54,876 bases of DNA from Candidatus Latescibacterota bacterium (GCA_022826515.1 JAJDUT010000138.1:1-54876); one strand, 5' to 3'; shown: positions 20,042 to 29,087, numbered from the stretch's first letter. A program made the numbers and translations. Notes: a model not told the origin generated them from the letters alone.

Positions 20042-20113
20042 TCAAAGCTGAGCCGCAAGCGACAGAGGTCCAGCGGCATACCCATGAAAGTCGTTGGTGT
20101 TGGGAGGTGTCAT
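20042..20113 (-). other. Short frame resembling a sulfatase start (possible remnant)
   Basis: ATG at 20113 encodes MTPPNTNDFHGYAAGPLSLA then AQL and TGA, 23 codons, directly upstream of the sulfatase whose protein starts MTPPNIL. The first 16 bases (ATGACxCCTCCCAA) match the real gene start. It may be the fossil of a duplicated gene start or chance; no ribosome site was recognised. Confidence 0.25.
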
Positions 20114-20432
20114 AGCAGAAGCGTCCTCGTGTGACCTCATCGTGGAACTAGCCGTCAAATCCCAATGCAAATCATTTGTACGGTTTTCATATTTTGGTCT
20201 CCGGCATCAATTTCAACAGAATAGCTATTCTCATGGCTATAATGATCCATATTATTCTCTTGTCAACCACACAGTGCCCGTGCGCCCCTCTATGTCCCCC
20301 GATCTCGGCACGGAGACGACCGCTATGCGGTGCCTGCAGCGGGAGAGACGGTTTTCAACGGTTGTGGAAGATAGATTCGCAAAGGATAGCGTGTTTGCAT
20401 GTGCAGTGACGCAAAAATGACTTCGTGACGTT
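20114..20432. other. Intergenic stretch with no gene seen
   Basis: 319 bases between the sulfatase leader and the VapC gene. Short frames in both strands lack ribosome sites and coding-like composition. It contains one copy (about 20298-20325) of a short sequence CCGATCTCGGCACGGA also found near 21671 and, in shorter form, at 17725. Otherwise nothing recognised. Confidence 0.5.
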
Positions 20433-20807
20433 CTACCACACGGCATGCTTAAAGTGTGTTAAAATGGTTTGATCTTTTGTTGCGAGTATATTGCCTTTCA
20501 ACCCCGCTTGCGCCACGATGATGCGGTCAAACGGATCGCGTGTCCATGAGTACTGTTGAGCACACTGGACAATTTGATAGAAGTTTTTATCACAGACATT
20601 AAGCCCTATTGCCTCTGACAAGGCGGAAATAACCGTTTGTGGTTTTGGGATGATGCGTTTGACCTCGAGCAGATATTGCAATTCTAAACTGACGATTGGA
20701 GAGATATAAATGTCATTTTCATTAATATATGATCTGACCTTTGCGCTCAATTTTTCGGTCTGACCAGCGTATAACCATACCACAACATGGGTGTCAAGGT
20801 AGATCAA
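20433..20807 (-). CDS. PIN-domain ribonuclease toxin (VapC family)
   Basis: 124 residues. Start is TTG at 20807, decided by a strong AAGGAGGTGA six bases upstream. MIYLDTHVVVWLYAG has the first catalytic Asp, ISPIVSLELQYLLE the Glu, TRDPFDRIIVAQA the second and third Asp, and NILATKDQTI the C-terminal DxxI motif of PIN nucleases. VapC-type toxins cleave tRNA or rRNA. The start overlaps the antitoxin by 14 bp. Lower GC than the flanking genes suggests separate acquisition. Confidence 0.92.
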   Translation of the reverse strand: MIYLDTHVVVWLYAGQTEKLSAKVRSYINENDIYISPIVSLELQYLLEVKRIIPKPQTVISALSEAIGLNVCDKNFYQIVQCAQQYSWTRDPFDRIIVAQAGLKGNILATKDQTILTHFKHAVW

Positions 20808-21030
20808 GATTCACCTCCTTGTCCCAGGTAATATGAACCAGATCCTCAGGATCGCCTTTAATCACATGTTTCCTTTTCGGCAAGTTCTGAAGTTTATCTG
20901 TACTTTCTATCGGTGCGATAATGAGCCCTCGGTCTCCTTTATTGATTTTGACGGGCACACCCGTATTTAAGATCTCATCCAATATCTGGTAGATATTCCC
21001 ACGCAATTCAGTTGGTGTAATTGTTTTCAT
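20794..21030 (-). CDS. Phd/YefM-family antitoxin
   Basis: 78 residues. MKTITPTELRGNIYQILDEI and TGVPVKINKGDRGLIIAPIE form the Phd/YefM dimerisation and DNA-binding fold; KHVIKGDPEDLVHITWDKEV is the extended toxin-binding tail. It precedes the PIN toxin with a 14-bp overlap, a standard arrangement for autoregulated pairs. A bidirectional hairpin terminator lies about 60 bp upstream of its start and isolates the operon. Confidence 0.9.
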   Translation of the reverse strand: MKTITPTELRGNIYQILDEILNTGVPVKINKGDRGLIIAPIESTDKLQNLPKRKHVIKGDPEDLVHITWDKEVNLDLP

Positions 21031-21089
21031 GTCACGCTCCCGAGCAAATAGACCACTTCACGACAGACTGTAAAAGTTAAAGTAATCAA

Positions 21090-21126
21090 AAAAGCGTACG
21101 TGTCAATATTTAGCACGTACGCTTTT
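21090..21126. terminator. Bidirectional rho-independent-type hairpin
   Basis: AAAAGCGTACGTG (21090-21102), 11-base loop, CACGTACGCTTTT (21114-21126): a perfect 13-bp stem whose outer bases are A on the left and T on the right, so a U tract follows the stem in either direction. It would stop minus-strand transcripts from the FitA copy 2 region before the Phd/VapC operon. Confidence 0.75.
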
Positions 21127-21247
21127 ACCCATTGCAACGCTTGTCCCGATGGTTATCGCAATAGGGTCATCGGATTGAAGGGGTTGGGGACCGCTAAAGC
21201 CGCCAAGTCGCCGAGGCCACCGGCCAACTTGCCAGAGGCACCCACCG

Positions 21248-21526
21248 TCACCGAGGTCGTCGCCGACGGGCCGGCGACCGCGCTGTCGCCCCCGTTCTAT
21301 CGGCATCCCGGGCTTGTAGAATACTGGACGGACGGACGCGGATCCCGGCCGCTTCCTTGCGCTCGCGAACTTGGTGCAGCCACTCACTGACTGAGGGACG
21401 CGACGCGATTCGTTCCAACTCGTCCCGAAGGAATGCCTGCATGGACTGGTGTTGCCGGGTGGCGCGAACGGCCAACGCGTCGCGCACCTCTTCCGGGACA
21501 TCTCTTATGGTGATTTGTACTGGCAT
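21248..21526 (-). CDS. FitA-like antitoxin, repeat copy 2, extended tail, without toxin
   Basis: 92 residues. MPVQITIRDVPEEVRDALAV, then RQHQSMQAFLRDELERIA is nearly identical to copy 1 at 17.45 kb. After SSILQARDADRT, where copy 1 stops, this copy loses the TGA because the repeat ends there, and reads on through unrelated sequence (GATARSPARRRRPR) to a later stop. The foreign tail is probably an artefact of the junction. No toxin gene follows: the 120 bp down to the terminator hold nothing recognisable. Leader and start region are the same as in copy 1. Confidence 0.75.
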   Translation of the reverse strand: MPVQITIRDVPEEVRDALAVRATRQHQSMQAFLRDELERIASRPSVSEWLHQVRERKEAAGIRVRPSSILQARDADRTGATARSPARRRRPR

Positions 21527-21544
21527 GATAGCGTTATATCCTCT
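21293..21544. repeat. FitA module repeat, copy 2
   Basis: About 252 bases matching 17447-17700, same orientation, covering a complete antitoxin gene and about 20 bp of leader. Differences are scattered substitutions plus a 3-base indel, so the duplication is not very recent. Confidence 0.8.
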
Positions 21545-21695
21545 GTTAGGGTTAAATGCTGAATTCGCCCGCTTGAACCGGCTTGCGGGCATATCCCTCG
21601 CGGTGTTCTTGCTCCTTTTCTTGTATTTTTGTCCGCCTGAGAGCAGCGTATAAAGCCTCCCGCGCAAACGCCGATCTCGGCACGGAAACAGGCCG

Positions 21696-22934
21696 CTATC
21701 TAGCGATGATCCGCAAGGTCTCAGCGGCCTGCTCAGGTTGGCCGAAGTCAATTGTGGCAATGTCCAATTGGCGAGAAGTCCCCGTAACCTTCCAATCGCG
21801 GCTGATAATCCCCGGCCCGCCTATTTCTTTATGCCAAGGATAGAGCAGAATAAGGCGACTGGCGTCGTAAGCCTGTGCATAGGCGAGCATTTGGTAGATG
21901 TCGGACTCAGCGACGCCCAGAGTCTTTTCTTCGCGGGTAAGACGTTTCCATTTGGTGTCGAGAATTATGGAGGTCGGTTCTTTTATTACGGCGTCGGGAC
22001 GCAAATAAAAGAGCCCGCCGTCCGCACTGGTCACAGCGCAGTGCTCTCTAGGCTGAAGGGAGACGGAACGGGTAGCAAGGGCACGTTTCAGACTTTTTCC
22101 GATGAATTCCTCAAAGAGTCTGTTCATGGCGAACAGTAAGGTGAAACCCTCTGCACGACCTCCTGTGGTGGTCTGCCAGTCTCCCGCCAGAAAAAGCAGG
22201 GCGAGGCGATAAAGATCGTGGAAAGCTGTGTTGGTGCGGTCGAGCTGCACGAGTTCTCGGAGCGGGTTGGGAGTGTCATGCACGAACTCAAAGCGAGCGG
22301 TGAGCTCGGCCAGCCGCCGGGTGTTGGCCGCAGATCGGGCAATACTGGAGAGCCGGATTACCGCGGCCTTGAAGACGCGGTTGAGGGGCGTGTCCTCGGA
22401 CAATTCATCAAAGCGACAGGCGAGACGATCAGGGCGAACGGCCAGATGAGTGAGTTGGCGCTTGGCGTTGAGCTTACCGCGCAATAGCGTAAGGTCCTCC
22501 TCATACGCAAGATAACGACGCGGCATTCCTCGTCTCACGGCAGCAAGCAGCCGGTCCGCGAACAGTCGGATGAGAAGTTCCAGTAGGTCATGCCGTTGGG
22601 TATCTAAAGAGGCGAGTTCGCCATCGGCAATGGGCAATTCCCGCGTCACAGCGAGCATACGGATGAGTGCCCTACGTACCTCACCCTTGTTCCCGTCAAT
22701 CTTGGGTAGTATTTCGAGCGTCATCCCCGGAGTGGCGAGGATGCCGACGACCTGCCCGGCCTTCAGGCCCCGATGGGTGCGGGTTAAGACGGCCGTCTCG
22801 GGCAATTTCAGCCTATGGGCGGCGCGTTCGGCGAGGGCGTGGAGCCGCTTGGCCTTGGCCTCCAACAGACCCTTCTCACCGATTGGCAGATAATCCCATT
22901 CCCGACAGGTACGATTCACAGTAGCAGAGTTCAT
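21696..22934 (-). CDS. mcrC: McrC subunit of McrBC-type modification-dependent restriction system
   Basis: 412 residues. The N-terminal part (GLKAGQVVGILATPGMTLEI, LPKID) and RYLAYEEDLTLLRGKL are typical McrC blocks. The C-terminal PD-(D/E)xK nuclease is RPDAVIKEPTSIILDTKWKR near residues 312-331. McrC cleaves DNA after McrB has recognised modified cytosine and translocated. The gene overlaps mcrB by 4 bp (ATGA), and no lesion is visible, so unlike hsdR this restriction system appears intact. Confidence 0.93.
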   Translation of the reverse strand: MNSATVNRTCREWDYLPIGEKGLLEAKAKRLHALAERAAHRLKLPETAVLTRTHRGLKAGQVVGILATPGMTLEILPKIDGNKGEVRRALIRMLAVTRELPIADGELASLDTQRHDLLELLIRLFADRLLAAVRRGMPRRYLAYEEDLTLLRGKLNAKRQLTHLAVRPDRLACRFDELSEDTPLNRVFKAAVIRLSSIARSAANTRRLAELTARFEFVHDTPNPLRELVQLDRTNTAFHDLYRLALLFLAGDWQTTTGGRAEGFTLLFAMNRLFEEFIGKSLKRALATRSVSLQPREHCAVTSADGGLFYLRPDAVIKEPTSIILDTKWKRLTREEKTLGVAESDIYQMLAYAQAYDASRLILLYPWHKEIGGPGIISRDWKVTGTSRQLDIATIDFGQPEQAAETLRIIAR

Positions 22935-24550
22935 TCCGCGTCGGTTTGGCCGCTACCGGAGATAAGGCGGTCGTAGGCTCCCTCCTCGAATTTCTCCTGC
23001 ACCGTCCAGCGGTAACGGTCTTCGCCCGCGTCGTCAATTCCCGGTGGCGGACTAAGCGGTTCTCCCTTCACAAAGTCGTCGGTATTGCCAAGGATGGCGT
23101 GAACCTTCTCCCAATCGTCGTAGAAGTACTCAGCGATAAGCGGAATGATCTTGCGCCGCATGACGCGATCCACATCCGCTTTGGTTTGCGCTCCCATCAG
23201 CCAAGCGTGGCCGATCAGGTGGTCGCGGTCGATAAGCCACTCCAAGCGATCATTAATGGTGTGGAGCACTGTCGGTAGATCGATTCCCTCTACATCGTCC
23301 CTCAGCAGAGGAGGATTGGGCGGCAGTTCTTCGAAATGGAAGCGGCGACGCAGCGCGGTATCAATCAGTGCAATGGACCGATCGGCGGTGTTCATCGTAC
23401 CGAGAATATAGAGGTTCTTAGGCAGAGTAAACGATTTACCGGAATGGGGTAAAGTTACGGCGATCTCGTGCGGCGCACCTTCCCGCTTGTCCTCTTCGAG
23501 AAGCGTAACGAGTTCGCCCATCACCTTTGAGATGTTGGCGCGGTTGATCTCGTCAATGACGAGGACATGAGGCAGGTCGCGCTCCCTTTTGGCATGTTCT
23601 GCAATGCGCTTCAGGACGCCATCAGTCGGGACTAGACGGAAGCCAACTCCCGTCGAATCCTCACCCGGGCGCAGTCCCTCGACAAACTCCTCATAGCCGT
23701 AGGACTGATGAAACGTGACGAACTCGACCCGCTTCTCTGCAACCAGTTCTCCATAGCGGCGACGAACTTCTTCGTCCGACATATTCTCCGCATTCTCTTT
23801 CCCGTCGCAGATTTCGACACATCGCCGGAAGGTGGCGTAGGTCTTGCCGGTCCCCGGCGGGCCGTAGAGGATGATATTCTGCGGTGTAGTCTCCTCGCTA
23901 GGTTCTTGGGACCATAGCTGGTATAGCTGGTGTGGCAAAGTCATCCGGCGAACCCATTCTTCAAGGTCGCCCTCGGGTACTGTCCCCAAAGCATCATCCA
24001 GCCTTTTGAGAATTTGCCGATGTTTTTCAGGATCTGAGACCTTCGGATCGATTCCTAACGTAGGATATTTTTTGTTGAAGTATGAGATAAACTCGTCGAG
24101 TAGTCTGGAAGCAATCAATGAGGTAAAATCACGAGGAAACAGGGCTGCCAATAGCCGGGTTACTGCCGCCGGTCGTCGTTTCCCTCCTCCTGTCAGGTGC
24201 TTAACAAGATCAACCGCCTCTCTGAGCCTACTGTCTAGGACTTCGGCTCGTCTCTCAGGATTATCGGGCAGAGGTTCCATATTTGCCAGCCACGAGAGCA
24301 ACTCATCCGAGCCTACGACTTGGTCTAACTCATTATGACTGAGTTCCCCTTGCTGCATCCTTGCGATGGGATTGTTTTTCCAAATGCGCCTGTTAAACTC
24401 CTCACTTCTGCGCTCCTCTGGGGAGGCATTCTCAACATACTTTAACAGATCGAGAATGTCCTCGCGCCACTCGTGATTGGCGCGAGGTTCCGCCTTCTCA
24501 CAATCTCTCTTCAGCCTTTCCAAATCACGCTTCACTTCCGAATCATTCAC
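22931..24550 (-). CDS. mcrB: McrB-type AAA+ GTPase/ATPase of modification-dependent restriction system
   Basis: 539 residues, GTG start preceded by GGGAGGG. The N-terminal about 220 residues are a helical specificity region with no clear match to the E. coli 5mC-binding domain (a different recognition module is likely). The AAA+ core has Walker A GPPGTGKT near residue 229, VLVIDEINRANIS (Walker B) near 328, and LGTMNTADRSIALIDTALRR carrying the MNTADRS signature typical of McrB. The pair would act as a type IV defence against modified phage DNA. Confidence 0.93.
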   Translation of the reverse strand: MNDSEVKRDLERLKRDCEKAEPRANHEWREDILDLLKYVENASPEERRSEEFNRRIWKNNPIARMQQGELSHNELDQVVGSDELLSWLANMEPLPDNPERRAEVLDSRLREAVDLVKHLTGGGKRRPAAVTRLLAALFPRDFTSLIASRLLDEFISYFNKKYPTLGIDPKVSDPEKHRQILKRLDDALGTVPEGDLEEWVRRMTLPHQLYQLWSQEPSEETTPQNIILYGPPGTGKTYATFRRCVEICDGKENAENMSDEEVRRRYGELVAEKRVEFVTFHQSYGYEEFVEGLRPGEDSTGVGFRLVPTDGVLKRIAEHAKRERDLPHVLVIDEINRANISKVMGELVTLLEEDKREGAPHEIAVTLPHSGKSFTLPKNLYILGTMNTADRSIALIDTALRRRFHFEELPPNPPLLRDDVEGIDLPTVLHTINDRLEWLIDRDHLIGHAWLMGAQTKADVDRVMRRKIIPLIAEYFYDDWEKVHAILGNTDDFVKGEPLSPPPGIDDAGEDRYRWTVQEKFEEGAYDRLISGSGQTDAE

Positions 24551-24572
24551 AGCTTCCCTCCCTATCTATTAG

Positions 24573-24605
24573 AAAAACGCCCGGCAGAGTCCCCTCCACC
24601 GGGCG
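24573..24605 (-). terminator. Rho-independent terminator of the DUF362 gene
   Basis: Read on the minus strand: CGCCCGG (from 24605), 14-base loop, CCGGGCG, then TTTTTC. It lies 24 bp after the stop of the DUF362 gene (24629) and before the mcrB start. Confidence 0.75.
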
Positions 24606-24628
24606 CATCCCATAAAATTCAGCATCCC

Positions 24629-25576
24629 CTACGGCAAAAACTGCTCCACCGCCGCATTCCTCCACTGCATCTGCTGCTCCGTCGTCTCATGCGGCTTAAA
24701 CGCACACGCCACCTCGGCAATCGGCACACCCCGCACCTCGATCCGCTCCAAGTCGCTCACGCCATAACCCAAAGTGTCGGCGTAGTGCAAAAGGCCCAGT
24801 TCCATCGGCTCAAAGCCCATGGCCTTGGCCATGACCGCATCCACGGCAAACACATCAGCCGACGCCGCAGCCGCATCCATAGGCACCGCATCAGTTCCCC
24901 CAGGACCATTGCCCTGCAAGCCCACCGTGCCATCGACGATCCCAATGTCCGGCTTGAGATACTGGGCCAAGCGGATCAAGTTCACGTTGAGCACCTCGGC
25001 CTCGCTGGGCAACACGCGCTCGGCGTGCGAGGGATAGCCGTGCATCTTGATGCGATCCTCTTTGTGCAGCGTCCCCATGATCATGTTCTTCTGCGCCAAC
25101 GTAACCACGCACACGTCGTGGGTCTTGGCCACGGCCACCGAAATGGTGCAAGGGCATTCGAGCACCACGCTCGGCATTCTCACGGTCGCCTCGACGCCGC
25201 CGGCCATGTGAATTGTGGTCTCTTCCCACCGCGTCTCCTGATGCAGATCGACCAAGCGAATCGGCACCGAGTATTCTTCGACTAGCGCATCATAGCCAAA
25301 ATTGGCAAACGCCTCGCCCGAATACTTCTCGTTGCCGCCTTCGGCAATGACGATCTCCTCGGGCGGTTGCGCCGTACTCAGCAAAAAGTCGATCGCACCG
25401 CGCATGGCGTCGGCATGGGTCGAAGCGAGGGGATTTTCGCTGGACAGGAAATTCGGCTTGAGCATCACTTGGGCGGCTAGCTTCGGCTCGACGTCCTCGC
25501 GCACCAAATTTAGCGCTTGATATACGTTGGCTTGCCGCGCACCAGCGCGTGCTAAACCCACTCGGGCTGTGTTCAT
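24629..25576 (-). CDS. DUF362 domain-containing protein
   Basis: 315 residues, start ATG 25576 with AAGGAG upstream. KPNFLSSENPLASTHADAMR, GAIDFLL, VIAEGGNEKYSGEAF, SVAVAKTHDVCVVTLAQKNM, MGTLH and KPDIGIVDGTVGLQGNGPG are the conserved blocks of DUF362 (an uncharacterised family often fused with or beside iron-sulfur proteins). No CxxC cluster motifs are seen here, so it is the stand-alone form. Function unknown. Divergent from the XPB-like helicase with about 80 bp between. Confidence 0.85.
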   Translation of the reverse strand: MNTARVGLARAGARQANVYQALNLVREDVEPKLAAQVMLKPNFLSSENPLASTHADAMRGAIDFLLSTAQPPEEIVIAEGGNEKYSGEAFANFGYDALVEEYSVPIRLVDLHQETRWEETTIHMAGGVEATVRMPSVVLECPCTISVAVAKTHDVCVVTLAQKNMIMGTLHKEDRIKMHGYPSHAERVLPSEAEVLNVNLIRLAQYLKPDIGIVDGTVGLQGNGPGGTDAVPMDAAAASADVFAVDAVMAKAMGFEPMELGLLHYADTLGYGVSDLERIEVRGVPIAEVACAFKPHETTEQQMQWRNAAVEQFLP

Positions 25577-25655
25577 ATCGCATGTCTCCTTGGTTGATAA
25601 TGCCTTGCCCGCTCTCTGGCCCCAATGTATCATTTCTCTTCCTCGCAATCAATCT

Positions 25656-27017
25656 ATGTCTATGCGTCTGACTTTTGAAGAAGGCACCCTGCTCCTGCGC
25701 GACTACGTCGGCCCAGACGCGCCCCCGGCCTTTGTCTGGGACCCGCGCGTCGATCACTGGCGCGCCCAAGCCCACTTCTACCGCGAAAGCGTCGAACACC
25801 TCAAACGGTACGAAGTCGAATTCAAGAATACGGCCCCGCGCTACAATACCCTTTCCCTCCAACTGCACACCGCGCCTGAACCGCACCCGCACCAAGCCGA
25901 AAGCATCGCCGCTTGGCAACAGCATGGCTGCCGCGGCGTGGTCGTCTTGCCCACGGGGTCGGGCAAGTCGCAAGTCGCGCTCATGGCGATGGTAGAGGTC
26001 CAGCGCAGCACCCTCGTCGTCGCTCCCACCATCGACCTGATGAACCAGTGGTACGACCTGCTCACCCGCTCGTTTGCCGTCGAAGTCGGCCTACTCGGCG
26101 GCGGCTATCACGAGCTAGCCGACCTGACCGTCGCTACGTACGACAGCGCCTATATGCATATGGACCGCTACGGCAACCGCTTCGGCCTCATCGTATTTGA
26201 CGAGGTCCACCACCTGCCCGGCGAAATGTATAGCCACGCGGCTGAAATGTGCCTAGCGCCTTACCGCCTAGGACTGACAGCCACACCGGAACGCGCCGAC
26301 GGTCGCCACGTGCTCCTCGACACCCTCGTCGGCCCCATAGCCTATGAGCGCGGCATCCGCGCCTTGTCCGGCGAGTACTTGGCCGACTATCGCGTCGAGC
26401 GCCGCCAAGTGGATATGGTCGCCGAGGAGCGCGTCCAATACGAGGCCGCCCGCGACGAGTACCAAGCCTTCCTCGCCGCCAAAAACATCCGCCTCGGCAC
26501 CCAAGATGGCTGGCGGCACTTCGTCATGCTCTCGGCCAAAAGCACCAGCGGCCGACGAGCCATGCACGCCTACCGCCGCCACCGCCAACTTGCCCTCGGC
26601 GCGACCGCCAAGCTCCGCGTCCTCGAAGACATCCTCAAGGCCCACCCGCGCGACCGCGTGTTGATTTTTACCAACGACAACGAGACCGTCCATCAGATCT
26701 CCCGCGCCTTCCTAGTCCCGGCCATTACCCACCGCACCCGCACGCGGGAACGCAAGGCCATCCTCGAAGCCTTCAACAAGGGAGAGTACCTCGCCCTCGT
26801 CGCCTCAAAAGTGCTCAACGAGGGCGTCAACATTCCCGAAGCCAACGTCGCGGTAGTCCTCTCCGGCTCGGGGACCATCCGCGAGCACGTCCAGCGCCTC
26901 GGGCGCATCCTCCGCCGCCGCCAAGGCAAAGAAGCCGTGCTCTACGAAGTGGTCTCCAAGAACACGGTCGAAGACCGCATCAGCAACCGCCGCCGCCGCC
27001 ACGAAGCCTACGAATAA
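25656..27017 (+). CDS. XPB/Ssl2-like DNA helicase
   Basis: About 453 residues; ATG 25656 or the ATG two codons later. An N-terminal damage-recognition-like domain (LRDYVGPDAPPAFVWDPRVD) precedes SF2 motifs: Q/motif I LPTGSGKS near residue 101, motif II FDEVHH near 181, motif III GLTATPERADG, motif V VLNEGVNIPEA, motif VI QRLGRILRR. The FDEVHH box and short length are typical of archaeal/bacterial XPB. Six bases downstream lies the Bax1-like nuclease gene; known XPB-Bax1 pairs work as helicase-nuclease in nucleotide excision repair. Confidence 0.9.
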   Translation: MSMRLTFEEGTLLLRDYVGPDAPPAFVWDPRVDHWRAQAHFYRESVEHLKRYEVEFKNTAPRYNTLSLQLHTAPEPHPHQAESIAAWQQHGCRGVVVLPTGSGKSQVALMAMVEVQRSTLVVAPTIDLMNQWYDLLTRSFAVEVGLLGGGYHELADLTVATYDSAYMHMDRYGNRFGLIVFDEVHHLPGEMYSHAAEMCLAPYRLGLTATPERADGRHVLLDTLVGPIAYERGIRALSGEYLADYRVERRQVDMVAEERVQYEAARDEYQAFLAAKNIRLGTQDGWRHFVMLSAKSTSGRRAMHAYRRHRQLALGATAKLRVLEDILKAHPRDRVLIFTNDNETVHQISRAFLVPAITHRTRTRERKAILEAFNKGEYLALVASKVLNEGVNIPEANVAVVLSGSGTIREHVQRLGRILRRRQGKEAVLYEVVSKNTVEDRISNRRRRHEAYE

Positions 27018-27022
27018 ACACC

Positions 27023-28261
27023 GTGCTAACCTCGGACCTCCTGCTGACCCGCTCGCGCGGCCCCTACATCGAACCGCGCTATGTCGATGTCGAGGACCCA
27101 GCCCTCATTGACCTAGCCCAAGCGCTCATCGAGATCCACACCGAACACCAAGGCAAAACCCGGCGAGAACTGCAACGCGCCCTCGACTTGCTCGCCGGGG
27201 ACCGCACCGACTACCGCATCCAGCGCGGCCTAGCCAAACTGCTCTGCGACCACTACTGCGAATTCCACGTCGCCAGTCCCCAGCCCCCCGAAGAATTGCG
27301 CCATGCCGTTTTTACGTTGGCCCGCGCCCACCATCCGGTCGTCCGCGAGACCAGCCTCATCTATCCAGTCAAACGCGAAGATCTGCTGGAACAGGTCGCC
27401 CTCAAACACCAGATCAGCAGCGAAGACGTACTCGCAGGGCTATACGCCGACCTGCCTGAAAATCACCAGCTTGATACCTTTGCCGCGCCCGCGCCCAACG
27501 AGTTGCTGCTGCGCTACAACGTGGCATTGGCCCAAGCCATGCTCTATCGCTGCGAAATCCTGCGCCTAAGCGTGTATCGCAACCTGCCGGTACGCTACAA
27601 GCAGCTTTTCAAATTCATCAAGTTCTACCGGCTGATCCACACCATCGAAGGCGATGTCGATGCCGGCTATGAGATTGGGCTCGACGGCCCAGTGAGCATG
27701 TTCCGCCACTCGCAGAAATACGGTCTGCAAATGGCAATTTTCCTCCCGGCCCTGTTGCTGTGTACTCGTTGGTCAATGCAGGCCGATATTGTCCGCAAGG
27801 ACGGCCGCCGCCAGCAGTTTGTCCTCGACGACCAATCGGGTCTCGTGTCGCACTACAAGGATCAGACCCTGTACGATTCGCTGTTGGAGGAGACGTTTGC
27901 CGCGCGTTTCACCAAGGCCAAAACCCAATGGCAGCTAGAACGGGAAAGCGAAGTGGTCAACCTCAAAGAAACCGTGATGATCCCGGACTTTACCTTCCGC
28001 CATCCCGACGGCCGCATAGCTCTGCTGGAAATCATGGGCTACTGGCGGCCGGAGTATCTACGGCGCAAGCTCGCAAAGCTCCGCCAAGCCCAACGCAAGG
28101 ACTTGCTCGTAGCCGTCTCGTCCAATCTCAATGTCAGCGAGGATGATTTTAAGAACGTGCCCGGCGGAGTCTTCTTTTTTCGCAATAAGGTTCAGCCCAA
28201 AGACGTCATACATTTATTGGACCAGATTGAACCGTCCGCCGCTGGGCAACCTATCGAGTGA
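27023..28261 (+). CDS. Bax1-like nuclease (DUF790), XPB partner
   Basis: 412 residues, GTG start 6 bp after the helicase. LLLTRSRGPYIEPRYVDVED is the family N-terminus; RNLPVRYKQLFKFIKFYRLI is characteristic of DUF790. The C-terminal nuclease is IPDFTFRHPDGRIALLEIMG followed by YWRPEYLRRKL, with the PD-(D/E)xK-like Asp and Glu in place. In Archaea Bax1 cuts the 3' side of bubble DNA opened by XPB. The tight operon supports a functional pair; a role in repair rather than phage defence is the established reading. Confidence 0.9.
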   Translation: MLTSDLLLTRSRGPYIEPRYVDVEDPALIDLAQALIEIHTEHQGKTRRELQRALDLLAGDRTDYRIQRGLAKLLCDHYCEFHVASPQPPEELRHAVFTLARAHHPVVRETSLIYPVKREDLLEQVALKHQISSEDVLAGLYADLPENHQLDTFAAPAPNELLLRYNVALAQAMLYRCEILRLSVYRNLPVRYKQLFKFIKFYRLIHTIEGDVDAGYEIGLDGPVSMFRHSQKYGLQMAIFLPALLLCTRWSMQADIVRKDGRRQQFVLDDQSGLVSHYKDQTLYDSLLEETFAARFTKAKTQWQLERESEVVNLKETVMIPDFTFRHPDGRIALLEIMGYWRPEYLRRKLAKLRQAQRKDLLVAVSSNLNVSEDDFKNVPGGVFFFRNKVQPKDVIHLLDQIEPSAAGQPIE

Positions 28262-28385
28262 GCATTACATTGTGAACCCCCGAAGCGGCGCGTGGAAATG
28301 GCAGCCTGCTGCGGGATCGCTCTTCCATTCGGAACCTAGCAACCTTCCACGACAGCTAAACGGTCGTGCAAAGACAGGAGCAACC

Positions 28386-29057
28386 ATGGACGGCATTCAC
28401 GACATGGGCGGGATGCACGGATTTGGCCCCATTATACGCGAAGAAAACGAACCTTTATTCCACGATCCCTGGGAGGGCCGGGTACTTGCCATGACTGTAG
28501 CAACACCTGTACCGATCCCCGGCGGCTCCCGCAACAACATCGAAAACATGGATCCAGCATATTACCTGTCGTCTAGCTATTACGAAAAATGGCTGCACTC
28601 CCGCATCAAAGGATTGATTGACGCTGGCGTGCTAACCGAGGAAGAGTTGGAGACGCGGATGGCTCTTTTCCGGGACCATCCCGACGCCGAAATCCCAGTG
28701 CATCCCGACCCCGATACCGTCCGCGCGAAACTCAAGCGCGCCCGCCCGGCGAATCCACCTCCACAGCCAATGGATATCCAGCCGCAATTTTCCCACGGCG
28801 ACCGCGTGCAATCGCGCAATATCCACCCCACAGGTCACACCCGGCTTCCCCGCTACGCCCGGGGCAAACACGGCACAGTCACCAATTTCTACGGCATCTA
28901 CAATCTCCAAGACGCCGAACTGCCCGCAGGGTGTGCAACTCGCCAACAACCTTTGTACGCCGTGCGCTTTGACGCCGAGGAAGTGTGGGGTAGCGCCGCG
29001 GAAACAAAAAGTGCCGTCTATTTGGATATGTGGGAAAGCTACCTAGAACCGGCGTAA
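28386..29057 (+). CDS. nthB: Nitrile hydratase beta subunit
   Basis: 223 residues, ATG preceded by AGGAG. MDGIHDMGGMHGFGPI is the textbook NHase beta N-terminus; YYEKWLHSRIKGLIDAGVLT is the helical region, and FSHGDRVQSRNIHPTGHTRL, PRYARGKHGTV, LYAVRF and VYLDMWESYLEP form the SH3-like beta-barrel domain. The enzyme hydrates nitriles to amides in the cytoplasm; the alpha subunit carries the metal. Beta-before-alpha order is the usual order for cobalt-type enzymes. 125 bp upstream of the gene show no recognisable element. Confidence 0.94.
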   Translation: MDGIHDMGGMHGFGPIIREENEPLFHDPWEGRVLAMTVATPVPIPGGSRNNIENMDPAYYLSSSYYEKWLHSRIKGLIDAGVLTEEELETRMALFRDHPDAEIPVHPDPDTVRAKLKRARPANPPPQPMDIQPQFSHGDRVQSRNIHPTGHTRLPRYARGKHGTVTNFYGIYNLQDAELPAGCATRQQPLYAVRFDAEEVWGSAAETKSAVYLDMWESYLEPA

Positions 29058-29087
29058 CCAATTCCCGATTGCAAAAGGATTTTTGTT

